Of a DNA stretch of 64,000 bases, positions 11,157-19,233 are shown piece after piece; the stretch's first letter is position 1, and every line of letters begins with the position of its first letter. Both the position numbers and the translations under genes were made by a program. The notes beneath the pieces are model-generated. The model was not told the origin of the DNA. It ran no database searches and saw nothing but the letters and a program-made list of their open reading frames with translations. Origin of the DNA: Pseudomonas sp. gcc21 (GTDB taxonomy: Bacteria; Pseudomonadota; Gammaproteobacteria; Pseudomonadales; Pseudomonadaceae); the NCBI RefSeq assembly GCF_012844345.1, contig NZ_CP051625.1, forward strand, positions 3,534,001 through 3,598,000, given 5' to 3'.

Positions 11157-13040
11157 TTACTCGGTAATTCTTTCCGATAAATCGACCTGATAGATCGCCG
11201 TGGTGCCGCTGACCTCGTTGCCGACAATCAGCAAGGATTCGCCGTTGGGGGAGTGCTCAGCAGCGACGAATGTCAGGCCTTCCGGACCAAGATCGCCCAT
11301 TACCGGCAGATCGGTCGCCGTTGGCTCTTCGATATCCCAGTTTTCACGGGTATTCAGATAATCCTGGAATACCGGCGCCTGCGGATTGCTGATATCGAAG
11401 ACCATTATCCCGCCCATGCGCTCAAGCCCGATAAAGGCGAAGTGCTGATCATGAATTTTACCCACGGTAATACCTTCAGGCTCCGGGCCTTTGGCGTCAC
11501 TGCGGCTGTCGAAGGCATTGCCTTCGTCGTGTCCGGAGTTGAAGTAGCTGGCGCAGGGGATATTCCGGTTCTCGCCAAGTTTGCATTCATCGCTAGCAAG
11601 ATACTGCTCGATGAAATCGCCCGAGTCCCATACCAGTTCGCCGTTCTCGCCCCAGATAGAGACCGAGCGCGCCCCGTATGAATACAACTGGTCATACATC
11701 AGTCGGTCACCGGCGGGATTTTGCGTGCCGCTCGCATCGAACAGCACCGGGCTGCCATCGGCGTTTTTGCGATAGCCATCCACCCAGGTGACATTCAGGC
11801 GGCCAAGCACATCGTCTTCGCGGCAGTCACCCGGATCGGCAGCCGTCGCACCGCAATATGCAAAGGTGTCCGAATTGAGCAGGGCACCGGCTGCCAGCGC
11901 ACGCAGCTGTGGCGGTAGATCGTCTCCGGCGCGGCGGTCAAAGCCGTTGGCATGCACCAGATGCTTGACGCGAAATTCCTCGACAAAGCCTTGTGTTGCG
12001 TCGCCGCCCCAGTAGGCGCTGTTGTCTTCGCCCCAGGCACGGGCGTCGCCTTCATTCGCCGAAACGATGTACTGCGTGCCGTTCAGGTTGTAACTGCTGA
12101 TCGCATCAGGATGATAGATACCGACCACGCCGGGGAAAGTTCTGATGTTGATCAGGCCATCCTCGTCGCTCGCGTCGATACCATTGCCTTCCTCGCTGTA
12201 TTGCTTGTAGCCGAGCGGCAGAATGTCAGTGACAGTCGCGCTGGCGATATCCACCTTGGCAAAGGCGTTGTTTTCCTGGAGTGAAACCCAGGCTGTGCTG
12301 CTGTCGGCGGAAACGGTGATGTACTCAGGCTCCATGTCCTGCGCGAGGCTGGCGCCAGGGCCATAGATGCGTACGCCTGCTTCGCGCAGGGCCTGCGCGC
12401 GGTCGTTGAAGTCGGCGAATCCGGCTATCGCGGGCGTACCCAGCTGCTTGTCGGTCACCTTGATAATGCCGATCGAGCCTTCGGGGTCGGTCTGGTAGTC
12501 ATCGCTTGGCTCACCCTCGTTGGCGACTAGTATGTGCTGGCCATCCGGGGTAAAGGTCAGCATATCTGGCAGGGCGCCGACCTGTTTGAAGTCGAGCAAT
12601 TCAAGCGTAGCCGCATCGAACAGGGCCACGTAACCATTGTCGGTTTTGACTTCGGCTTCCACCGCCACGGCGAGCAGGCCGTTGTGCCAGGCGACACTGT
12701 TGACCACGGCGTTCGGGGCCACATCGTCCATGGCCAGCTGCGTGACCAGAACAGGGTTGGCGGGGTCGGCCGCGTTCAACACATCAATGGCACCTGAGAG
12801 CGCATTGACTACGAAGATCTGCTTGTTAACTGGATCAAACGCAGGGATCTCTGCTGCGCTGACGCCAAACTCGCCAGAGGAATAACGGCCAAGTGTGTTG
12901 AGCCTCAGGTCTACAGTTCTGGTTTCAGGCTGCTGTTCTTCCACAATGTAATCGTCATCGCTGTTGCTACTGCTATTCAGGCAGCCGCCAAGGTTGGCGA
13001 GTACAGCCGCGGCAGTGGCCGTCAGTATCCATCTGTTCAT
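11157..13040 (-). CDS. Choice-of-anchor I family lipoprotein, beta-propeller-like
   Basis: Secreted protein of 627 residues. ATG at 13040 gives a lipoprotein signal with lipobox NLGGC near residue 19, then a Ser/Asp-rich linker. The body has repeated beta-propeller-like blades (for example ILVANEGEPSDD and YIVSANEGDARAW), characteristic of the choice-of-anchor I family often found with alkaline phosphatase-like proteins. No phosphatase catalytic motif is obvious to me, so I do not assign an enzyme activity. The gene is bracketed by twin-hairpin repeats on both sides. Confidence 0.85.
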   Translation of the reverse strand: MNRWILTATAAAVLANLGGCLNSSSNSDDDYIVEEQQPETRTVDLRLNTLGRYSSGEFGVSAAEIPAFDPVNKQIFVVNALSGAIDVLNAADPANPVLVTQLAMDDVAPNAVVNSVAWHNGLLAVAVEAEVKTDNGYVALFDAATLELLDFKQVGALPDMLTFTPDGQHILVANEGEPSDDYQTDPEGSIGIIKVTDKQLGTPAIAGFADFNDRAQALREAGVRIYGPGASLAQDMEPEYITVSADSSTAWVSLQENNAFAKVDIASATVTDILPLGYKQYSEEGNGIDASDEDGLINIRTFPGVVGIYHPDAISSYNLNGTQYIVSANEGDARAWGEDNSAYWGGDATQGFVEEFRVKHLVHANGFDRRAGDDLPPQLRALAAGALLNSDTFAYCGATAADPGDCREDDVLGRLNVTWVDGYRKNADGSPVLFDASGTQNPAGDRLMYDQLYSYGARSVSIWGENGELVWDSGDFIEQYLASDECKLGENRNIPCASYFNSGHDEGNAFDSRSDAKGPEPEGITVGKIHDQHFAFIGLERMGGIMVFDISNPQAPVFQDYLNTRENWDIEEPTATDLPVMGDLGPEGLTFVAAEHSPNGESLLIVGNEVSGTTAIYQVDLSERITE

Positions 13041-13154
13041 GTGTTGATTTCCTGGCAAGTAAGTTTGGCCAGGTATTGATACGCGCTGCGTGTTACGCGC
13101 TTGTGGCAGAACGGCGACGGGAATGTGAACGCGGGCGAGGGCAGCGATGTATGA

Positions 13155-13227
13155 AAGGCCGGGTTTGATCCCGGCCGGGCGGAGGTTTGAGAGTATGTCT
13201 TTGTCGAGGTGGAACTCGACACTCCAT
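13155..13227 (+). repeat. Twin-hairpin REP-like repeat, copy 2
   Basis: Same layout as copy 1: GGCCGGG/CCCGGCC hairpin (loop TTTGAT), spacer, then GTCGAG/CTCGAC hairpin with loop GTGGAA and ending CACTCCAT. Lies upstream of the lipoprotein gene. The first loop departs from the loop complementarity seen in copies 1 and 3. Confidence 0.85.
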
Positions 13228-13243
13228 CGCACCGCGTTACCTG

Positions 13244-13315
13244 GGAGGGCCGGGTTCCATCCCGGCCGGCGGAGTTGTTGCAGCACGCCTGTCGAGATGG
13301 AACTCGACATTCCAT
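13244..13315 (+). repeat. Twin-hairpin REP-like repeat, copy 3
   Basis: Tandem with copy 2 after a 16-base gap. First hairpin GGCCGGG/CCCGGCC with loop TTCCAT; second hairpin GTCGAG/CTCGAC with loop ATGGAA. The two loops are exact reverse complements. Confidence 0.85.
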
Positions 13316-13346
13316 ATCCCGCGGCCATGGGCTGAATAGTGCCCTG

Positions 13347-13829
13347 TCAAAACCCTTCGAAGCGTCCGGCGAGGCGGTTCTTGCGAACCTGATCGACCGG
13401 AAACACCCGTCCGCTCATGGCAACATACACGCCGTGACCAAGGGTGTTGAGTGCGCCGATTGCCAGCCCGAGGTTGAACAGCGCATCGGAGTCGCGGAAG
13501 CGGGCGGGCTGCATGGCGCCGGTGAGGACGATAACCTTGTCGTCGATTTCAGCCAGCGCGGCGCCGGTGACGGTCATGGTATCGGTCCCGTGGGTGATGA
13601 GGATGTGCTCGTGCGGGCAAGCGGCTACCCGGCTGCGGATCAAATCGCGGTCGGCGTCGTCCAGGTCCAGGCTATCTTTCTTGAGCAGCGATTCGATGGA
13701 ATAGTTGAAGCCGATGCGACCCTGTTCGAGCAGCTCCCCGGCCATGGGTTCGCCGATCTGATACTCGCTGAGCGCATCGAAGTACACCTTGTCGATGGTG
13801 CCGCCGGTGCCGAAAATCTGTATAAACAT
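13347..13829 (-). CDS. Asparaginase N-terminal-domain protein
   Basis: 160 residues matching only the N-terminal domain of type I/II L-asparaginases, which normally have about 330 residues. Both threonine motifs are kept: GTGGTID near residue 9 and HGTDTM near residue 82. ATG 13829 is chosen because the protein then begins directly with the conserved [13 protein letters not shown]. Short asparaginase-domain proteins of this size are found in other pseudomonads, so this is probably a real short family rather than a truncation; activity is unproven. Divergent from the GIY-YIG gene across 29 bases. Confidence 0.85.
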   Translation of the reverse strand: MFIQIFGTGGTIDKVYFDALSEYQIGEPMAGELLEQGRIGFNYSIESLLKKDSLDLDDADRDLIRSRVAACPHEHILITHGTDTMTVTGAALAEIDDKVIVLTGAMQPARFRDSDALFNLGLAIGALNTLGHGVYVAMSGRVFPVDQVRKNRLAGRFEGF

Positions 13830-13858
13830 GGCTAACTCCTGCAGTCGTAAGCGCCAGT

Positions 13859-14221
13859 ATGCCTTCTGAAAGTACCCAACACACTCTCGAACCGGCTGCC
13901 AGAACCTGGTGGGTGTACATGGTGCGGGCCGAGAACGGCCATCTGTACACGGGGATTTCCACCGATCCACAACGGCGTTTTCGTCAGCACGCCAGCGGCA
14001 AGGGCGCGCGGTTCTTTAATCGTAGTCCGGCCCAGGCGTTGGTGTGGCAGGAAATCTGTATAGATCATTCCGATGCCCTGCGCCGCGAACTGGCGGTCAA
14101 GGCGCTGGCCAAGCCGGCGAAGGAAAAACTGATCCGGCTGTTTGCCGACGCAGAAGCCGGCACAGACACCAGGCTCAATCGCGACTGTGCAGCCGACCCG
14201 GCACCGGCTAAGCTGGATTGA
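13859..14221 (+). CDS. GIY-YIG nuclease family protein (YhbQ-like)
   Basis: Small (120 residues) protein of the UPF0213/YhbQ branch of GIY-YIG endonucleases. The fold signature appears as [18 protein letters not shown] with the following conserved Arg in DPQRRFRQH. Members are implicated in DNA metabolism, but the substrate is unclear. The C-terminal end is variable. Confidence 0.88.
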   Translation: MPSESTQHTLEPAARTWWVYMVRAENGHLYTGISTDPQRRFRQHASGKGARFFNRSPAQALVWQEICIDHSDALRRELAVKALAKPAKEKLIRLFADAEAGTDTRLNRDCAADPAPAKLD

Positions 14222-14286
14222 TTCCGGGCTTGCCATGGTTTGGCGGAGCCTAATACCTCACCTGTATCTTCACATGGAGCCGAACG

Positions 14287-15222
14287 ATGACCGACCTGAT
14301 TCTGCATCATTACCCGCAATCCCCCTTCGCCGAAAAAGCGCGCCTGATGCTCGGATTCAAGGGCTTGTCCTGGCATTCGGTAATGATTCCGGCGGTAATG
14401 CCCAAACCGGATCTGACTGCGCTGACCGGTGGTTATCGTCGCACCCCGGTGCTGCAGATTGGCGCAGACATCTACTGCGATACAGCGTTGATGGCTCGGC
14501 GGCTGGAACAGGAAAAGGTCACCCCGGCGTTATTCCCCGAGGGGCGTGAAGCCGCTGCCGCGGGGCTTGCCCAGTTTGCCGATCAGGTACTGTTCCAGCA
14601 TGGCGTGGCAATCAATTTCCAGAAGAAGGGCCTGGCCTTTCGGTTTGCCGATATGCCCGAAGAGGTGATCAAGGGCTTTGTGGCGGACCGCCAGGCGCTG
14701 TTCGCCAGCGGCACCGCCAACCCCCTGGATACGCGCGTCGCGTTGTCACAGTGGCCAGCGTTGATGAGCCGGCTGGAGCTACAACTGGCTCGCAATGGCG
14801 AATTCATTCTGGGGGACGTGCCCTCCATTGCGGATCTGGCGCACTACCATCCGCTGTGGTTTGTGGCTTCGAACAAGGCCGTGGCTGATGCGCTGGACGG
14901 TTATCCGGCGATCGCTGCCTGGATGAAACGCATTGCTGATTTCGGGCATGGCTCCAGCACTCAGATGGACGCATCCGAAGCTATCCGAATCGCGCGAGAG
15001 GCCTCACCCGCTGCCTTGCCGGAAATCGAGTTCGTCAGCCCGGGCGGCTTCGAACTCGGGCAGGCGGTGAGCGTCAGTGCGGTGGATTACGGGACCGATC
15101 CGGTCAGTGGTTCATTGGTTCATGAAAGTAACGAAGAAATCGTAGTAGCCCGAGAAGACGAGCGTGCCGGTCTGCTGTACGTGCATTTCCCGCGCTACGG
15201 TTTCCGTATCGAAGCAGCCTGA
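14287..15222 (+). CDS. Glutathione S-transferase family protein
   Basis: 311 residues: an N-terminal thioredoxin-fold domain (HHYPQSPFAEKARLML, then the cis-Pro segment RRTPVLQIGADIYCDT), a helical C-terminal domain (about residues 90-230), and an extra C-terminal beta-rich tail of about 60 residues. It lacks a recognised specific-class signature, so the substrate is open. ATG 14287 follows GGAGCC. Monocistronic by spacing. Confidence 0.85.
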   Translation: MTDLILHHYPQSPFAEKARLMLGFKGLSWHSVMIPAVMPKPDLTALTGGYRRTPVLQIGADIYCDTALMARRLEQEKVTPALFPEGREAAAAGLAQFADQVLFQHGVAINFQKKGLAFRFADMPEEVIKGFVADRQALFASGTANPLDTRVALSQWPALMSRLELQLARNGEFILGDVPSIADLAHYHPLWFVASNKAVADALDGYPAIAAWMKRIADFGHGSSTQMDASEAIRIAREASPAALPEIEFVSPGGFELGQAVSVSAVDYGTDPVSGSLVHESNEEIVVAREDERAGLLYVHFPRYGFRIEAA

Positions 15223-15235
15223 GATCGAACCCTGA

Positions 15236-15268
15236 TCCCCCTAACCCCCCTTTTTCAAAGTGGGGGAC
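15236..15268. other. Inverted repeat downstream of GST gene
   Basis: A C-run and a G-run flank TTTTTCAAAG and can form a hairpin, a possible terminator for the GST gene. No clear T run follows. Confidence 0.35.
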
Positions 15269-15345
15269 AACCCGAAGCACCTGTGCCTGGCCAGCGATAC
15301 TGCGGGTCAGGTCTCGGGTAGCATGCCAATTCACCCGGAGGGGCT

Positions 15346-16326
15346 GTGGAACCTGTTATCAGCGTCAAAGGCCTGAACAAGACCTACTCATCGGGTTTTC
15401 AGGCGCTCAAACATATCGACCTGACCATTCACCGTGGCGAAATCTTCGCGCTGCTGGGCCCCAACGGTGCCGGCAAGACCACCTTGATCAGCATCATCTG
15501 CGGCATCGTCAATGCCAGCCAGGGTGAGGTCACGGTGGCGGGGCATGACATCGTTCGGGATTACCGCAAGGCACGCTCAACCATTGGCCTGGTACCGCAG
15601 GAACTGACCAGCAACATGTTCGATACGGTGCTTGCCACGGTCAATCTGAGCCGCGGTCTGTTCGGCAAGGCGCCGGATAAGGCACATATCGAGCGCGTGC
15701 TGCGAGAGCTGTCGCTGTGGAACAAGCGTAACGACAAGATCATGAACCTGTCCGGCGGTATGAAGCGCCGGGTGTTGATCGCCAAGGCGCTCGCCCATGA
15801 GCCGGATGTGCTCTTTCTCGACGAGCCGACGGCAGGCGTGGATGTCGAGCTGCGGCGCGACATGTGGAACATGGTTCGCCGGCTGCGCGAGCAGGGCGTG
15901 ACCATTATCCTGACTACCCATTACATCGAAGAGGCCGAGGAGATAGCCGACCGCATCGGCGTCATCAACCGTGGCGAGATCATTCTGGTCGAGGACAAGG
16001 CCGACCTGATGCGCAAACTGGGCACCAAGCAGTTGAGCATTCAATTGCAGGAACCGCTGATGCAGCTACCCGCAAGCCTTGCGAAATACGGTTTGCAGCT
16101 GATGCAGGATGGCCACGCGCTGGTGTATACCTTCGACGCCCAGTGCGAGCACACAGGGTTGGCTGATCTGCTACGGACGCTCGGCGAGGAAGGTCTGGAG
16201 GTAAAGGATCTGCATTCAAGTCAGAGCTCACTGGAGGATATTTTCGTCGGCCTGGTACACGACGAAACCCGGCCCGACGCCACTGCCAGTGTGCAACTGG
16301 ATATCCAGAGCGGAGGCCGGGCATGA
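15346..16326 (+). CDS. ABC transporter ATP-binding protein (YadG-like)
   Basis: 326 residues with Walker [10 protein letters not shown] near residue 38, signature LSGGMKRR near residue 137 and Walker [11 protein letters not shown] near residue 157, plus a C-terminal extension typical of ABC-2 exporter ATPases. GTG at 15346 is preceded by GGAGGGGC, a strong ribosome-binding site. The stop overlaps the permease start as ATGA, so the pair forms an exporter. The substrate is unknown. Confidence 0.93.
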   Translation: MEPVISVKGLNKTYSSGFQALKHIDLTIHRGEIFALLGPNGAGKTTLISIICGIVNASQGEVTVAGHDIVRDYRKARSTIGLVPQELTSNMFDTVLATVNLSRGLFGKAPDKAHIERVLRELSLWNKRNDKIMNLSGGMKRRVLIAKALAHEPDVLFLDEPTAGVDVELRRDMWNMVRRLREQGVTIILTTHYIEEAEEIADRIGVINRGEIILVEDKADLMRKLGTKQLSIQLQEPLMQLPASLAKYGLQLMQDGHALVYTFDAQCEHTGLADLLRTLGEEGLEVKDLHSSQSSLEDIFVGLVHDETRPDATASVQLDIQSGGRA

Positions 16327-17084
16327 ATTTCTACGGCATCCGCGCGCTCTATCTGTCCGAACTCAGCCGCATGTGGCGCACGCTGTTCCAGAGCATTGCC
16401 TCGCCAGTGATTTCCACCTCGCTGTACTTCATCGTGTTCGGCGCGGCCATTGGTTCGCGCATGCAGGAGATCGACGGCGTCAGTTACGGGGCGTTCATCA
16501 TCCCCGGCCTGATCATGCTGATGTTGCTCAACGAGAGCATTTCCAACGCGTCCTTCGGCATCTACATGCCCAAGTTCACTGGCACCATTTACGAGGTGCT
16601 TTCGGCGCCGCTGTCGCCGGTGGAGATCGTGATTGCCTACGTCGGCGCGGCGGCCACCAAATCGGTGCTGCTGGGTACCCTGATCCTTCTGACAGCCCGG
16701 CTGTTTGTGGATTATGAAATCCTGCATCCGGTATGGATGTTCGGCTTTCTGGTGCTGACGGCCATCACCTTCAGTCTGTTCGGGTTCATCATCGGCGTCT
16801 GGGCCGATGGCTTTGAAAAACTGCAGATCGTGCCGATGATGATCGTCACTCCGCTGGCCTTTCTCGGCGGCAGCTTCTATTCGATCAACATGCTGCCGCC
16901 GATGTGGCAAACCATCACGCTGTTCAACCCGGTGGTGTATCTGATCAGCGGGTTCCGCTGGAGTTTCTACGGTGTGGCAGATGTGCACATCGGTGTCAGC
17001 CTTGGCATGACGCTGGTGTTTCTCGCTATCTGTCTGGCGATTGTCTGGGTCATCTTCCGGACCGGATATAAAATCAAGCCCTGA
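16323..17084 (+). CDS. ABC-2 type transporter permease (YadH-like)
   Basis: 253 residues with six predicted membrane helices and the family block [19 protein letters not shown] near residue 178. It overlaps the ATPase gene by four bases and would form the membrane half of the exporter. In E. coli YadGH the substrate is also unknown. Confidence 0.93.
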   Translation: MNFYGIRALYLSELSRMWRTLFQSIASPVISTSLYFIVFGAAIGSRMQEIDGVSYGAFIIPGLIMLMLLNESISNASFGIYMPKFTGTIYEVLSAPLSPVEIVIAYVGAAATKSVLLGTLILLTARLFVDYEILHPVWMFGFLVLTAITFSLFGFIIGVWADGFEKLQIVPMMIVTPLAFLGGSFYSINMLPPMWQTITLFNPVVYLISGFRWSFYGVADVHIGVSLGMTLVFLAICLAIVWVIFRTGYKIKP

Positions 17085-17173
17085 TTGCGTGGCCGCAACC
17101 CGTCTGGCCGGCCGATTGAACAGCCTGTGACTTCTCGGGTCATTCTCCTTAGGGGATGATGACCGGAGGCCAT

Positions 17174-17827
17174 ATGTTATTCACCGACCGTGCTCACGCC
17201 GGCCAGGAATTGGCTAAAGCCCTGTCTGATCTGGCCGGCCAACCGGAGCTCATTGTGTTGGCGCTGCCGCGCGGTGGCGTGCCTGTCGCGGCGGAAGTGG
17301 CCAAGGCACTCGGCTTGCCGTTGGATATCCTGCTGGTGCGCAAGCTGGGCGTGCCCGGGCATGAGGAATACGCCATGGGCGCGATTGCCGGTGGCGACCT
17401 CATTTTCCTCAATCAGCAGGTATTGCGGCAGCTCAAGCTCGAGCAGACGCAGATTGATGCGGTGATCGAGCGCGAGCGCGCCGAACTGCATCGCCGCGAG
17501 CAGCGCTATCGTGGCGAACGTCCCTCTCCCGAACTAAACGACCGCAACGTGGTTCTCATCGATGACGGCCTGGCTACGGGCGCAACCATGCGCGTGGCGA
17601 TACGGGCAGTACATCAGGCTGGCGCGAGGAGCGTCACCGTGGCAGTGCCCGTCGGGGCATCCGATACCTGCGACGAGCTCGCCATGCTGGTCGATCGCCT
17701 GGAGTGTCCGTATTCGCAGAGCGATCTGGGGGGCGTCGGCTATTGGTATGACGATTTCGCCCAGACCACCGATGCACAGGTGATCCAGATTTTGCAGCAG
17801 TACCGAGCGGGAGGCGCGAGTGAGTAA
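17174..17827 (+). CDS. Phosphoribosyltransferase family protein
   Basis: 217 residues of type I PRTase fold; the PRPP-binding loop is VVLIDDGLATGATM near residue 125. ATG at 17174 follows GGAGG at five bases; the ATG at 17156 lacks such a site. The gene overlaps the next gene by 8 bases. In other bacteria the same two domains occur together or fused, suggesting a linked function, but no base substrate can be assigned. Confidence 0.9.
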   Translation: MLFTDRAHAGQELAKALSDLAGQPELIVLALPRGGVPVAAEVAKALGLPLDILLVRKLGVPGHEEYAMGAIAGGDLIFLNQQVLRQLKLEQTQIDAVIERERAELHRREQRYRGERPSPELNDRNVVLIDDGLATGATMRVAIRAVHQAGARSVTVAVPVGASDTCDELAMLVDRLECPYSQSDLGGVGYWYDDFAQTTDAQVIQILQQYRAGGASE

Positions 17828-19178
17828 AGCAAATGACCAGGGTGTGATTGACACCATCGAGCGGCATGCCATTCCCCTGACTGGCGGCGATGCCGATTAC
17901 GACGCAATTATCCAGGCGGCACATGGCAAACCCTATGTGTTGATCGGAGAAGCATCCCACGGCACTGAAGAGTTTTATCGGGTGCGTGCAGAGATCACCC
18001 GCCGGCTGATCGAGGAGCTGGATTTCAGCGCAGTGGCTGTGGAAGCCGACTGGCCCGACGCCTATGCAATCAACCGCTTTGTATGGAACACAGGTTCCGA
18101 CAAGAGCGCCAGACAGGCGCTGGATGTGTTCGAGCGTTTCCCCGTATGGATGTGGGCCAATACCCAAGTGCTTGCGTTCGTGGAATGGTTGGCTGCGTTC
18201 AACCAGGATCCGGCACGCGCCGAAGCAGGCCAGCGCCCGGTGGGCTTTTATGGTCTGGATCTGTACAGCATGTCCAGCTCGGCGCAGGCGGTCATCAGTT
18301 ATCTGGATAAGCATGATCCGCCGGCGGCGCGCCGAGCCCGCGAACGTTACGCCTGCCTGGAACAGTTTCTGGGCGAGCCGCAGCGCTACGGACACGCCGT
18401 TGCATTCGGTATGAGCTCCTCCTGTGAAAAGGAAATTACCGAACAGTTGATGGATATGCAGGGCAAGGCGCTGCAGCGTCTGGTCGGCCTGGGTCTGGTG
18501 GCCGATGAGCAGCGTTTTTGCGCCGAGCAGAACGCGCGGCTGGTGCGCAACGCCGAGGAATATTACCGCTCGATGTTCCGCGGTGAGTCCAGCTCCTGGA
18601 ACCTGCGCGATGGTCATATGTTCGAGACCCTCGAAGCTCTGCGTGAACACTTGAGTTATCAGCTCGGTGGCGAGGCCGGCGTGGTGGTCTGGGCGCACAA
18701 TTCCCACATTGGTAACGCGGCTGCGACGGACATGGGGCGACATGGCGAATTCAATATCGGGCAGCTGGCGCGGGAAAAATATGGAAGCGAGGCCCTGCTG
18801 GTGGGCTTCACCACCGCAACCGGCGAGGTGACGGCAGCTTCGGACTGGGATGCACCGGCGGAATGCAAGCAGGTGCGTCCGCCACTGGCTGGCAGTTACG
18901 AGCAGCTATTCCAGAAAGCCAGCCCGACCAACTTTCTGCTGGACCTGCGCGAGAGCAATGCGCTGACCGACGCCTTGAGTGAATCGCGCCTGCACCGTGC
19001 TATCGGCGTGATCTACCGGCCTGAAACCGAGCGGCAAAGTCATTACTTCCACAGTCGCTTACCGGAACAGTATGACTTCGTGCTGCATTTTGACGAGACG
19101 CATGCGCTGCAGGCATTGGCGGACGGAGCTACGGCGCCGGGTCTGGAGCCGGATGACACCTATCCGAGCGGGCTGTGA
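17820..19178 (+). CDS. Erythromycin esterase-like (EreA/EreB-fold) protein
   Basis: 452 residues of the erythromycin-esterase-like fold with the conserved stretches GEASHGTEEFYRVRAEIT near residue 43, AVEADWPDAYAINRF near residue 73 and VVWAHNSHIGNA near residue 289. The fold is much broader than true macrolide esterases. GTG start at 17820 overlaps the PRTase gene, suggesting a coupled non-resistance role. Antibiotic resistance should not be inferred from the name. Confidence 0.88.
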   Translation: MSKANDQGVIDTIERHAIPLTGGDADYDAIIQAAHGKPYVLIGEASHGTEEFYRVRAEITRRLIEELDFSAVAVEADWPDAYAINRFVWNTGSDKSARQALDVFERFPVWMWANTQVLAFVEWLAAFNQDPARAEAGQRPVGFYGLDLYSMSSSAQAVISYLDKHDPPAARRARERYACLEQFLGEPQRYGHAVAFGMSSSCEKEITEQLMDMQGKALQRLVGLGLVADEQRFCAEQNARLVRNAEEYYRSMFRGESSSWNLRDGHMFETLEALREHLSYQLGGEAGVVVWAHNSHIGNAAATDMGRHGEFNIGQLAREKYGSEALLVGFTTATGEVTAASDWDAPAECKQVRPPLAGSYEQLFQKASPTNFLLDLRESNALTDALSESRLHRAIGVIYRPETERQSHYFHSRLPEQYDFVLHFDETHALQALADGATAPGLEPDDTYPSGL

Positions 19179-19189
19179 TGAAACCCGAG

Positions 19190-19215
19190 GCGCGATGGCG
19201 TGCGCAGCGCGCCCC
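19190..19215. other. GC-rich inverted repeat between convergent genes
   Basis: GGCGCG and CGCGCC are separated by 13-14 bases in the 55-base gap between the esterase-like gene and the convergent recQ gene. A weak terminator is possible. Confidence 0.25.
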
Positions 19216-19233
19216 ACCTTCTGGCGTTTGTCC

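Noticed and set aside
13209..13835. Open frame spanning the twin-hairpin repeat and asparaginase antisense
   Set aside because: Its start lies in the repeats and the rest is antisense to the asparaginase-domain gene.
17820..19178. Macrolide resistance gene
   Set aside because: The erythromycin-esterase-like fold is broad and this gene is coupled to a phosphoribosyltransferase; nothing indicates macrolide hydrolysis.
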